Shown here: positions 7,894-16,407 of the stretch, in pieces
Layout: the number at the start of each line of letters is the position of its first letter
Position numbering within the stretch: the stretch's first letter is position 1
DNA from: an uncultured Lewinella sp.
Lineage (GTDB): Bacteria; Bacteroidota; Bacteroidia; Chitinophagales; Saprospiraceae
Reading direction: 5' to 3'
DNA length: 64,000 nt
Assembly: GCA_937873655.1 (NCBI GenBank)
Contig: CALMYQ010000154.1
Coordinates: forward strand, 1 to 64,000
Notes under the pieces: generated by a model
Seen by the model: the letters and a program-made list of their open reading frames with translations, nothing else
Database searches by the model: none
What the model was told of the DNA's origin: nothing
Translations under genes and position numbers: made by a program

Positions 7894-8610
7894 ATGAAAA
7901 CCACACGACTCCGGCGCGTTTATGTATGGGAATGGCCCGTCAGGTTTTTCCATTGGATATTTGCCTTGTGCATCCTCGTGCTGGGCATTACGGGCTATCT
8001 GATCGGCGACCCGCTGCCCATTCAGTCGGATGCGGAGGCATCGCATCGCTTCTGGTTCGGCACATTGCGGTTCATTCACTTTGCGTCAGCCTATATCTTC
8101 CTGGCGGTCATCCTGATGCGGATGTATTGGGCTTCTGTCGGGAACAAGTACGCCCGTTGGGCGAATTTCGTGCCGACCAGGCTGCGTTTTTTCAGCCGCA
8201 TCGGGCAGGTGATCCGGCACGATATCCTGCTGATGAAAGTCCCGGAAGACACCGTAGTGGGGCACAATGCCCTGGCGGGGTTGAGCTACTTTTTCCTCAT
8301 GCTGCTCACCTTTGTCATGGTCTTCACCGGTTTTGGGATGTACGCCCAGATGAGCACCTGGTGGCTGCCCAAACTATTCAGTTGGATGCCGGGTCTGTTC
8401 GGCGGCGATTATCTGGTCCGGGAGATCCACCACGCCGGCATGTGGCTGTTTGCCGTTTTCATCGTTATCCACCTTTATCTGGTGTTTTACCACGATCAGC
8501 AGGAAGGCAGGGGAGAAGCTTCCTCGATGATCAGCGGCTATAAATTCATGGAAGAAGAAGTATTTGAAAATAAAAAAGCGGTCGAAGAACCGGCCGAACC
8601 AGCAGCCTGA
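7894..8610 (+). CDS. hyaC: Ni/Fe-hydrogenase b-type cytochrome subunit
   Basis: This di-heme membrane cytochrome b accepts electrons from the small subunit's distal cluster and passes them to the quinone pool. Four hydrophobic helices are visible, with histidines in the expected helices: WPVRFFHW near residue 18, RFIHFASAY near 68, and HHAGMWLFAVFIVIHLYLVFYH near 190-210. The length of 238 residues is normal for HyaC/HoxZ. The C-terminal tail is acidic and soluble. It lies within the hyaABCD operon, 16 bases after hyaB and 3 bases before hyaD. Confidence 0.93.
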   Translation: MKTTRLRRVYVWEWPVRFFHWIFALCILVLGITGYLIGDPLPIQSDAEASHRFWFGTLRFIHFASAYIFLAVILMRMYWASVGNKYARWANFVPTRLRFFSRIGQVIRHDILLMKVPEDTVVGHNALAGLSYFFLMLLTFVMVFTGFGMYAQMSTWWLPKLFSWMPGLFGGDYLVREIHHAGMWLFAVFIVIHLYLVFYHDQQEGRGEASSMISGYKFMEEEVFENKKAVEEPAEPAA

Positions 8611-8613
8611 ACC

Positions 8614-9114
8614 ATGCATCAACCGACTGGCAGGGAATATCCCGGTAAAAAACCGCTGCTCATCCTCGGCATCGGCAATCTGCTGATGGGGGATGAGGGC
8701 GTCGGCGTCCATTTGGCAAAGCAGCTCGAACACGTCGCACCCGAAGGTGTCGATGTCCTGGACGGCGGAACAGGCGGCTTTCACCTCATGTCATGGTTCG
8801 AGGGTTATAAAAAAGTGATCCTCATTGATGCTACCCTCGATGCACACGAACCGGGGACGATCAGATTGATCCGCCCCCGGTTCGCAAGTGATTTTCCCAG
8901 GGCCATGAGCACCCACGATATCGGACTGAAGGACGTCGTGGAAAGCATGCTGTTGCTGGGAACCCTTCCGGAGATCCACCTTTTCGCCGTCTCCATTGCT
9001 GCCATACAGCCCATGCAGGTAGGGCTTTCACCCGAAATTGAAGATTGCCTGGACCCGTTGTCCCGCATAGTGCTGGACCTTGCCGGGGAATTATCCGGTG
9101 CTTCCGTCAGGTAG
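8614..9114 (+). CDS. hyaD: Hydrogenase maturation endopeptidase
   Basis: The enzyme cleaves the large-subunit C-terminal extension after nickel is inserted. Family residues are visible: the GIGNLLMGDEGVG segment with the nickel-sensing Glu, LDGGTGGF with the conserved Asp, and the STHDIGLKD His. The length of 166 residues is usual for HyaD/HoxM. It closes the hydrogenase operon. hyaE/hyaF-type helpers for O2-tolerant enzymes are not present here. Confidence 0.93.
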   Translation: MHQPTGREYPGKKPLLILGIGNLLMGDEGVGVHLAKQLEHVAPEGVDVLDGGTGGFHLMSWFEGYKKVILIDATLDAHEPGTIRLIRPRFASDFPRAMSTHDIGLKDVVESMLLLGTLPEIHLFAVSIAAIQPMQVGLSPEIEDCLDPLSRIVLDLAGELSGASVR

Positions 9115-9208
9115 AGCGACCTTATTTCCCATCCGGTTGCATGATCTTTTCCCGTGCGCGGGGCAGGTATATAGGCCCCATTTCAGATTTTATCCAGAAT
9201 CTCCACCT

Positions 9209-9216
9209 TATATTTG
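9209..9216 (+). promoter_or_regulatory. Candidate -7 box before the response regulator gene
   Basis: TATATTTG matches TAnnTTTG, but lies only 4 bases before the chosen ATG. If used, the mRNA would have almost no leader, or translation would start at the ATG two codons later (9227). Confidence 0.3.
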
Positions 9217-9220
9217 GTGC

Positions 9221-9898
9221 ATGAAAATGTTGATCGTAGAAGATGAAGCCGGTATAAGGGAGTCCATATCAGATTACCTCAGGCGGGAAGGCTATGTCTG
9301 TGAGGAGGCTGCGGATTACCGGACAGCCGATGAAAAAGTCGAATTATACGCATACGATCTCATTATTCTGGACATCACCCTGCCCGACGGCAACGGCCTG
9401 GATGTGCTGCGGAATCTTAAAAAAAGAAGCCCGGAAACAGGCGTGCTCATCGTTTCTGCAAAAAACGCATTGGACGATAAAATTACCGGCCTTGACCTCG
9501 GCGCTGACGACTACCTGACCAAGCCGTTCCACTTGCCGGAACTCAATGCAAGGGTAAAAGCCCTGTTGCGCCGGCGGATTTCCCAGGGCAACCCCACCAT
9601 CGTTTTTGAAGAAATTGAAATTGACCCCATGAACAACGTTATTCAGGTGAACGGATCGCCCGTCGAATTGTCCAAAAAGGAATACGACCTGCTGTTTTAT
9701 TTCATTATCAATAAGAACCGGGTGCTGACCAAAGCCGCCATTGCCGAACACCTTTGGGGGGACTATATGGACCTGGCCGATAACTTCGATCTGGTTTACA
9801 GCCACGTCAAGAATTTGCGAAAAAAAATAGTTCAGGGCGGGGGTCAGGATTATATCCGTACGGTCTACGGAATGGGCTATAAATTCACCGGTCATTGA
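9221..9898 (+). CDS. OmpR-family response regulator
   Basis: This two-component DNA-binding regulator has a receiver domain at residues 1-115 with the acidic pocket LIVEDE, the phospho-acceptor in LIILDITLPD and the conserved Lys in YLTKPF. A winged-helix trans_reg_C domain follows (about 125-222), ending in VYGMGYKF. The start at 9221 gives the canonical MKMLIVEDE; the frame is open further upstream into hyaD but without family similarity. The stop overlaps the start of the kinase gene, so the two are translationally coupled. The stimulus is unknown; adjacency to the hydrogenase is suggestive only. Confidence 0.92.
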   Translation: MKMLIVEDEAGIRESISDYLRREGYVCEEAADYRTADEKVELYAYDLIILDITLPDGNGLDVLRNLKKRSPETGVLIVSAKNALDDKITGLDLGADDYLTKPFHLPELNARVKALLRRRISQGNPTIVFEEIEIDPMNNVIQVNGSPVELSKKEYDLLFYFIINKNRVLTKAAIAEHLWGDYMDLADNFDLVYSHVKNLRKKIVQGGGQDYIRTVYGMGYKFTGH

Positions 9899-11145
9899 AG
9901 CTCCTCGAACAAAACAACCGCATTTTCTTTCGCTTCGCGGGCCTCTTGCTGCTGGCCGGCGCCGTGTTGTTCTATTGGGCGGTCAACCTGATCATTCGCC
10001 GGGAGATCGATGAGAAATTGCTGGTAAACCAACAGCGTACGGTTCAGCTGCTGGACCAGGGGAAGCCGCTGCCGCAATTCGCACCCATCGTTGAGGTCCG
10101 GGTGTTCATGGAACGTCCATACAGGCCGGAGGGATACCGGGATACCATGATCTACGACCCGGTGGAAAAAGAAGATGAACCCTATCGCCAATTGGTCGTT
10201 CAGGTCGAAGTGTCGGGCCAATTTTATGAGATCACCAACCGAACCTCTCTGGTCGAATCCGAAGATCTTTTACTCGCCATCGGGATCTGCACCGTTGGGT
10301 TGGCGCTGATGTTGTTCATCGGGTTGATCTGGCTCAACAAACGGTCGGCCCGGCAACTCTGGCGGCCGTTTCACCAACAACTCGAAACATTGCGGCGGTT
10401 TTCCCTTGCCCGGTCCGAATCCCTGCCGTTTGATCGCAGCGGGATCGACGAATTTGATGAACTCAGGGCTGCCCTGCTGCAACTCACGGATAAAGCACAG
10501 GCGGATTACCGCAACCTGAAGGCATTCACGGAAAATGCAAGCCACGAACTTCAAACTCCGTTGGCGATCATCCGATCCAAAATAGAATCCCTGATCGAAA
10601 GTGAACCGGCGGAAGAACAAATGTACGCCCTGGGTGCAATTTATGATGCCGCCAACCGGCTTAGCCGCCTGAACCAAAGCCTGCTGCTGCTGACGAAGAT
10701 CGAAAACCGGCAATTCGGCGATACGGAGCCCGTATCTGTCGCTGAGGTGATCCGGGAGCAACTGGATCTGCTCGCCGAACTGACCGAGTCCAGGGATCTG
10801 CGTATCGCAACAGAACTGACAGGAAATCTGACCGTCAGCGCCAATCGTTCACTGGTGGAGATCCTGGTGAAGAACCTGCTGGAAAATGCCTTCCGATACA
10901 GTCGGTCGGGAAGCCGGATTATCGTGAAATCGGATGCGGGCATCCTGACTTTCAGCAACCCGGGAACAACTCCTTTGGAACAACCTGATCAGCTGTTTCA
11001 GCGGTTTCAGAAAAAAAGCGACCACAACGCATCGCTGGGGCTCGGCCTGGCCATCGTCAGGGAGATCTGCGGGGTTTACGGATGGGCCGTAGCGTACGAA
11101 TTTTCCGGGGGCATGCATGCGTTTCGGGTGCAATTGGGCGGGTAG
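9895..11145 (+). CDS. Sensor histidine kinase
   Basis: The kinase partner of the upstream regulator. The start is a TTG whose last two bases are the first two of the regulator's TGA, a tight coupling. Two hydrophobic segments (about residues 13-33 and 123-143) bracket a short periplasmic sensor region. The cytoplasmic part has the H-box ENASHELQTPLA, the N-box VKNLLENAFRYS and the G2 box SLGLGLAIV. The sensor region of about 85 residues shows no family I recognise. It is followed convergently by the frameshifted TonB-type gene. Confidence 0.92.
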   Translation: MKLLEQNNRIFFRFAGLLLLAGAVLFYWAVNLIIRREIDEKLLVNQQRTVQLLDQGKPLPQFAPIVEVRVFMERPYRPEGYRDTMIYDPVEKEDEPYRQLVVQVEVSGQFYEITNRTSLVESEDLLLAIGICTVGLALMLFIGLIWLNKRSARQLWRPFHQQLETLRRFSLARSESLPFDRSGIDEFDELRAALLQLTDKAQADYRNLKAFTENASHELQTPLAIIRSKIESLIESEPAEEQMYALGAIYDAANRLSRLNQSLLLLTKIENRQFGDTEPVSVAEVIREQLDLLAELTESRDLRIATELTGNLTVSANRSLVEILVKNLLENAFRYSRSGSRIIVKSDAGILTFSNPGTTPLEQPDQLFQRFQKKSDHNASLGLGLAIVREICGVYGWAVAYEFSGGMHAFRVQLGG

Positions 11146-11156
11146 CTTCGACAGGC

Positions 11157-13578
11157 CTAGAATTTATAATTCATCCCAACGGTCACGATCTGCGTTTCAT
11201 AGAAATTTTCATAAACCACCTCAAAACCGCCATTGCTCACTTCCTGCTTCAATCCGTAGCCGTTCAACAGATCGGTAGCGGAAACGGTCAACTCGCCTTT
11301 GTCCCTGAAAATGGATTTCTTGATACCCAGGTCCAGTGAGGAGCGGGCAAATTGCCGGCCTTGCGGGATATTTTTCGGCGCTTCGTAGATGAAACTCGCC
11401 TGCAATTGGGTTTTACGCGGCAGCGTCAGCAAGGAATTCAACTTCAGGTTCCAGGTATTGTCTTCCGATTGGGGAATGCTGAAGGGCCGGACGGTCGGAA
11501 AAAGCAGGGTGCCTGTATACGCATCAATGGCATTGACGTACCAGTTGAAACTGCCGTTGAACTTCCAGAAATCGGTGAGGCTTTGGGAAAACAACAGTTC
11601 TACCCCGGTATTCGTGGCGCTGCCTACGTTCTGGTAGATCCGGTTAACGATATCGTAATTATTATCCGTTTGGTCGATATCATAAACCCGGGTAAAAGGC
11701 GAGTCGATATCTCGGCGGTAAACGGAAAAAAAGGCAGAACCGCTGTTCCATACATTTTTATACGCCAGCTCAAACGTTCTGGTGAATTGCGGCCGCAGGT
11801 AGGGGTTGCCGACCTTCAGCAGTTCCGGATCGTCATATTTGGCAAAAATGCGCAGTTCCGGTTCGCCCGGCCGGTCGACACGGCGGTTTAAAAAAGGCGG
11901 AAAGGCTATTGCGATCGTTGATTTTAAAGGAAAACCGGATATTGGGGTACAATTTGAAATAATCGTAGGCGTCGTTTTGGCTGTAGTAGATATTCTCAGG
12001 AGAAAGGTTGTAGAAGACATCCGTTTTCTCCAGGCGCAACCCGGCTTCAATACCGAATCGTTTTTTCTCCCACACGTAATTCAGGTACCCCGCGTAGATG
12101 TCCTCGCCCCACCTGGACCAATCACCCAATCCGGGGTAAATGACGGACTGGCTGCCCTGCCCGATGGTATACGTGACCGGGATCCGGCGGATCTGCACTT
12201 TGGCGCCGCCTTCGAGTCGTCCGCTGCGGAGGGGTTTGACATAATCCGCCAGAAAGGTCGTCGTGTGTTCGATGGCGATCAGGTGGGTGGTGTCAAACGA
12301 TTGCCGCACGGCGGAGCTGTCATTGAGCCGGTATTCCTCATCTTCCCAGCCGCGGGTGTACTGAGCGCTAAATCTGAGTTCGTGACCCGGTCCGTCAAAG
12401 GCGTGGCGATATTCGGCCCGGTAATTCATATAACCCGTGATTTCCTCCTCCCGCCAATGCCAGTAGCGGTTGCGCTGGTCGGCCAGCAGGTCCACATAAG
12501 CTACTTGAGCCGTGTCGATATGGCGCTCGCGGTCGAAGATGCCGCTGATGGAAAGGGTATTGCGGTCGTCGAGCGTCCAATCCATTCCGCCTTTGATGAT
12601 GAATTGGGTCTGTTTTCGGTTTTCGGGTACCTGGGAGGCGATAAGCCGCCCGTCGTCGTACAGGCGGGTATTGAATTCGTTATTGGGAAGGCGTTTTTGG
12701 CGCAGCGCTTCCCCCTGCAGAAAAGCATGCACTTTGGATGACCGGTAGTTGAGGTTTACGCTGGGAATGACCTTCGGGTTGAGGGAATAACTCCCCAGGT
12801 CGGTCGTCAGGTCGGATTTGCGTTTGGAAAATTGACCCATGGCGAGCCGAAGGCCGATGTCGCCGTTCCAGCCGGTCCGGTTTTCTTTTTTATAAATGAT
12901 GTTAATGATGCCCGCCATGCCGGAGGCGTCGTATTTGGCCGATGGGTTATTGATGATCTCGATCCGTTCGATGTTGGCGGCCGGGATATTGGCCAAACCC
13001 TTTTGGTTGCCGAAACCGGTTAGGCTGGACTGCTTTCCGTCGATGAGGATGGCGACCTTGTCGCTGCCCCGCAATTCTACCTTGCCTTCCTGGTCGATGC
13101 TGATGCCGGGGAGGGCCTTCATCGCATCCAGCACGGAGCCGCCGCCTTGTGCTATGATTTCGCCGACGTCGAACGACTTTTTATCCAGCCCGGAAGAGAC
13201 GACGGCCCTTTTAGCTTCGATGACCACCTCGTCGAGTTGAGTAGACTCCGGTTCCAGCCGGATCTTGCCCAGGTCGAAGATGTAGTTCTTCTCGCCGACC
13301 AGCAGCGGCAGGCTATTGGTTACATAACCGATAAAAGACACTTCGATCCGGTAATTCCCTTTTTCAATGCCTTCGAATGTGAACCGGCCCGTTTCGTCCG
13401 TTAGGGTGCCTGACACCATTTGGCCGTCCGTTTCGATATTTAAAACCACCGTGGCAAAAGGCAAAGGGTCGTGGGTCGTCGCATCCGTTACATGGCCGGA
13501 AATGGCAGCGTTGGATTGACCAATAGAAACCGTTGCTTTGAAGAAAAATAAGGTTGCTGCAAACAGGTAAAATCGCAT
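11157..13578 (-). pseudogene. TonB-dependent-receptor-like outer-membrane protein, frameshifted
   Basis: Two overlapping frames together make one outer-membrane protein of about 800 residues. The first (13578 down to about 11890) has a signal peptide ending near SIGQS, a carboxypeptidase-regulatory-like beta-sandwich (residues about 25-110), a plug domain (LDAMKALPGISI, RGSDKVAILIDGK, IERIEIINNPSAKYDASGMAGIINI) and the first half of the barrel. The second frame (from about 11890 to 11157) supplies the rest, ending in the aromatic VGMNYKF typical of barrel termini. The break lies at a T6A3 run near 11888-11896; removing one base joins ...LSAFF to NRRVDRP, which fits this family. It could be a sequencing error or a recent mutation. 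The ligand is unknown. Confidence 0.82.
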
Positions 13579-13598
13579 AAGGAACCGGTTTTAGGGTA

Positions 13599-13606
13599 CA
13601 AAGGTA
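13599..13606 (-). promoter_or_regulatory. Candidate -7 box for the TonB-type gene
   Basis: TACCTTTG (minus strand) matches TAnnTTTG, about 20 bases before the ATG at 13578. No clear -33 TTG. Confidence 0.35.
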
Positions 13607-13738
13607 TTTGGATAATCTGAATTGAATTTGAAGTACGCCGATTCGGTTGCTTTTTGGAGGATGCTTTCCAGATTCTTTCCAGATTCAACGCCCAAATTGC
13701 ACTTGAATAATGGATTAATAATGCGAAAATCAGAAAAC

Positions 13739-14194
13739 ATGAAGTATCTCACATTGGTTGCTTGCTTTTGTCTGGGTCTGCTTTCCACTTCCTGCGCGCA
13801 AAAAACATCCGCGCCCGACGCCGTCAACAACGCCTTCAAAGCCAGATTTCCCACCGTCCAAAAGGTGAAGTGGGACAAGGAAGCCGAAAACGAATGGGAA
13901 GGCGAGTTCAGAATGAACGGCAAGGAAATGTCCGCCAATTTCAACGCGGACGGCGCCTGGCTGGAGACGGAAACGGAAATTAAAAAATCCGGTTTGCCGC
14001 AGGCGGTTAAAGACGCAATTGCGGCTCAGTTTGCCGGTTATAAAGTGGAAGAAGCCGCCCTGGTCGAAACGCCTGATATGGCTTCCGCCTACGAGGTAGA
14101 ATTGGAAAAAGGAGAGACGACGATTGAAGCGTTGTTCAAAGGCGATGGAACACTCATCAAACAAAAAACCGAATCTGAGGACGATGAAGATTAA
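13739..14194 (+). CDS. PepSY-like (DUF2874-type) lipoprotein
   Basis: The 151-residue product starts with a lipoprotein signal, MKYLTLVACFCLGLLSTSC, from ATG 13739; an in-frame ATG at 13721 is possible. The mature part has two PepSY-like half-repeats with the pattern A-F-x-A-x-F-P-x-V-x-K-V-x-W and later V-K-D-A-I-A-A-Q-F-A-G-Y, typical of small periplasmic PepSY-like proteins in Bacteroidota. Its job is unknown. The C-terminus is very acidic (ESEDDED). It precedes the efflux operon by 27 bases and diverges from the TonB-type gene, so it may belong to the efflux transcript. Confidence 0.78.
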   Translation: MKYLTLVACFCLGLLSTSCAQKTSAPDAVNNAFKARFPTVQKVKWDKEAENEWEGEFRMNGKEMSANFNADGAWLETETEIKKSGLPQAVKDAIAAQFAGYKVEEAALVETPDMASAYEVELEKGETTIEALFKGDGTLIKQKTESEDDED

Positions 14195-14221
14195 TCGCTA
14201 AAATGCAAAATCCGAAACAGC

Positions 14222-15460
14222 ATGCATCGGACTATTAGCGTCAGCCTGTTCTTTCTGTTATGGTTTACGCCAGGGAGGATGAACGCGCAGACCCTTCAAT
14301 CCTTCCTCGACGCAGCACAGGCAAATAATCCGGTGGCGCAGGAAAACCGGAACCTTGCTGCAATTGCAGGATTGGAATCGGATCGGGTAAGGGCGGCATA
14401 TCGGATGCCGGAGATCAGCGCAACGGGAAATTTGCTTTACGCTCCGGTTGTAAAGGGCGTGGGCTATGAAGAGGCCGTCACGAACGGCGCCCTTTACTCG
14501 GCACAGCTGAACGCAAACCTGCCGTTGTTTACTCGCCCCCGGGTTGAGGCCCAGGTGAAAAACAACCTGATAAGTCAGCAGATGTATAACCGGCAAACCG
14601 CCCTTTCCCAACACGAACTGGCCAGGCAGGTAACGGAGCAGTTCATCCTGACCTGGCAGGACCTGGAACGGATAACGACTACCCGTCAATTGCTGGACTT
14701 CCTTTCCGAACAGGAAAAGCTGGTCCGCGTATTTGCGGAAAACGCGATCCTGTCGCAATCCGATGTGCTGTTCTTTGGCATTGAAAAGCAAAATCAGCAG
14801 CTTGCCCTTCAGGACCTTCAGGTAAACTACCGGCAAGGATTGGCCACCCTCAATCTGCTCTGCGGCCTGACCGATACGTCGTACGTGGAACTACAGGCGC
14901 CGCAAATTGCCCTGGCCACGGATACGGCCGACCTGTCCAATTTTCTGGAAATGTACCGGCTGGACAGCCTGCTGACGGCCGGCAACCAGGAAATCTCGGA
15001 ACTGAAATACCGCCCCCAGGCGACGGCTTTTGCCAACGGGGGCCTGAATGCCGTCATGTTCAAGACCATTTTCAAAAAATTCGGATTCAGCGCCGGGCTC
15101 AATTTTTCGATCACCCTCTTTGACGGGCATCAGCGGGACCTGACCCGCCAACAGACCCGGTTGATGCAGGTTACAAACCAGGCGAACCGCGATTTTCAGT
15201 CAAATCAGGTGAAACAACATCGCCTGCTGGCGCGACAGCAGATCAATCTGCTGGATTCGAAAATTCAAGCTGCGCAACAGCAGATCTCCGATTACGATAC
15301 GCTGTTGAAGTTTTATCGCGAACGCATCGCCCGGGGGGAGTTGTCGGTCAACGATTATATGAATGCTTTCAAATCGTATGCATCGCTGCGGGGCGACTTC
15401 ACCACGTTGCAAACGTCAAGGCTTTTGCTGATTAATGAATACAATTACTGGAATTGGTGA
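14222..15460 (+). CDS. TolC-family outer-membrane efflux protein
   Basis: The outer-membrane channel of a tripartite efflux pump. A signal peptide (ending near MNAQ) is followed by two OEP repeats rich in long amphipathic helices, the second starting near GGLNAVMFKTIFKKFGFSAGL, as in the TolC fold. The length of 412 residues is at the short end. It is the first structural gene in the order TolC-MFP-RND; the adaptor gene starts 2 bases after its stop. Confidence 0.88.
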   Translation: MHRTISVSLFFLLWFTPGRMNAQTLQSFLDAAQANNPVAQENRNLAAIAGLESDRVRAAYRMPEISATGNLLYAPVVKGVGYEEAVTNGALYSAQLNANLPLFTRPRVEAQVKNNLISQQMYNRQTALSQHELARQVTEQFILTWQDLERITTTRQLLDFLSEQEKLVRVFAENAILSQSDVLFFGIEKQNQQLALQDLQVNYRQGLATLNLLCGLTDTSYVELQAPQIALATDTADLSNFLEMYRLDSLLTAGNQEISELKYRPQATAFANGGLNAVMFKTIFKKFGFSAGLNFSITLFDGHQRDLTRQQTRLMQVTNQANRDFQSNQVKQHRLLARQQINLLDSKIQAAQQQISDYDTLLKFYRERIARGELSVNDYMNAFKSYASLRGDFTTLQTSRLLLINEYNYWNW

Positions 15461-15462
15461 GG

Positions 15463-16407
15463 ATGAAGAAACTGAGATGTCCACTGACCTGCCCCGGATT
15501 AATATCGGGGCTGATCCTGTTTTCAGCCTGCGGAAATCCATCCGGCGGTGATCCGGCAGCCGATTCACCCGCCCCCAGAACGCTGGTGGATACGACCTCG
15601 GTCCTGCTGACGGATATCCGCCTGGAGGAGCGCTTTCCGGCAACGGTCTTTTATCCGGAGAGCAACCGGCTGGCGGCGCCCATCACCGGCTATATCCTCC
15701 GCTCGCCCCGGGAGATCGGTGAAATAGTCGGCGCCGGGCAATTGCTTTATACCCTGGAAACAAGGGAGCATCGCGCCATCAACGCCGATGAGGAATTGAA
15801 AAGAACCGACCTCGCCGGGATGGGCATATTGAATGTAAATGCACCGGCAGGCGGGGTGGTGCTGACCCTCGAACAGCGCCGGGGAGATTTTGTAAGCGAG
15901 GGGTCGACACTTTGCACCATTGCCCGCAGCGACAGGATCGGCTTCCGGTTGAGCGTGCCTTACGAATTCAACCGTTATGTGACAACCGGGACCGGCTGTA
16001 CGGTGGAGCTGCCGGATGGAGTGCAATTCCCCGCCCGCGTCGCCGAACGCCTCAGTACGGCAGTCATCACTTCCCAGACGCAGACTTATCTTGTGAAACC
16101 GCTGAAGCCTGTCGCCCTCCCGGAAGGTTTGAATGTCATGATCATCATACCGACAAACGGTGCAGAACGGGCTGCCGTTTTACCCAAATCCGCCGTTCTG
16201 GCCAATGAGACCATGGATGAGTTTTGGGTCATGCAGCTCATCAATGACAGTACGGCCGTAAAAATTCCGGTAACCCTGGGTTTGACCACCGGTGAATCCG
16301 TGCAAATTCAAACCCCCGCCTTTTCACCCGGCGATCGCATCCTTTTCGAAGGCAATTACGGGCTGGGAGACACCGCATTGGTTAAAATAAAGCTGCGAAA
16401 GGAATGA
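15463..16407 (+). CDS. RND efflux periplasmic adaptor (membrane fusion lipoprotein) with a minimal hairpin
   Basis: The adaptor joins the inner-membrane RND pump to the TolC channel. The start at ATG 15463 gives a lipoprotein signal with lipobox LILFSAC; an upstream in-frame TTG overlaps the tolC-like stop. The two lipoyl half-motifs are visible, ITGYILRSPREIGEIV and NAPAGGVVLTLEQRRGDFV. They are separated by only about 20-30 residues instead of the usual long alpha-helical hairpin, so the hairpin tip that normally docks on TolC is nearly absent. The total of 314 residues is correspondingly short. Barrel and membrane-proximal domains follow. Its stop overlaps the RND start (ATGA). Confidence 0.85.
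   Translation: MKKLRCPLTCPGLISGLILFSACGNPSGGDPAADSPAPRTLVDTTSVLLTDIRLEERFPATVFYPESNRLAAPITGYILRSPREIGEIVGAGQLLYTLETREHRAINADEELKRTDLAGMGILNVNAPAGGVVLTLEQRRGDFVSEGSTLCTIARSDRIGFRLSVPYEFNRYVTTGTGCTVELPDGVQFPARVAERLSTAVITSQTQTYLVKPLKPVALPEGLNVMIIIPTNGAERAAVLPKSAVLANETMDEFWVMQLINDSTAVKIPVTLGLTTGESVQIQTPAFSPGDRILFEGNYGLGDTALVKIKLRKE

Noticed and set aside
9221..11145. Two-component system as the hydrogenase's dedicated HoxJ/HoxA-type regulator
   Set aside because: The regulator is OmpR-type and not NtrC-type, and the kinase has a periplasmic sensor without a PAS domain. Adjacency alone is not enough.
11888..11896. Programmed ribosomal frameshift in the TonB-type gene
   Set aside because: The required shift is +1, while the T6A3 sequence resembles -1 slippery sites; a homopolymer indel explains it more simply.
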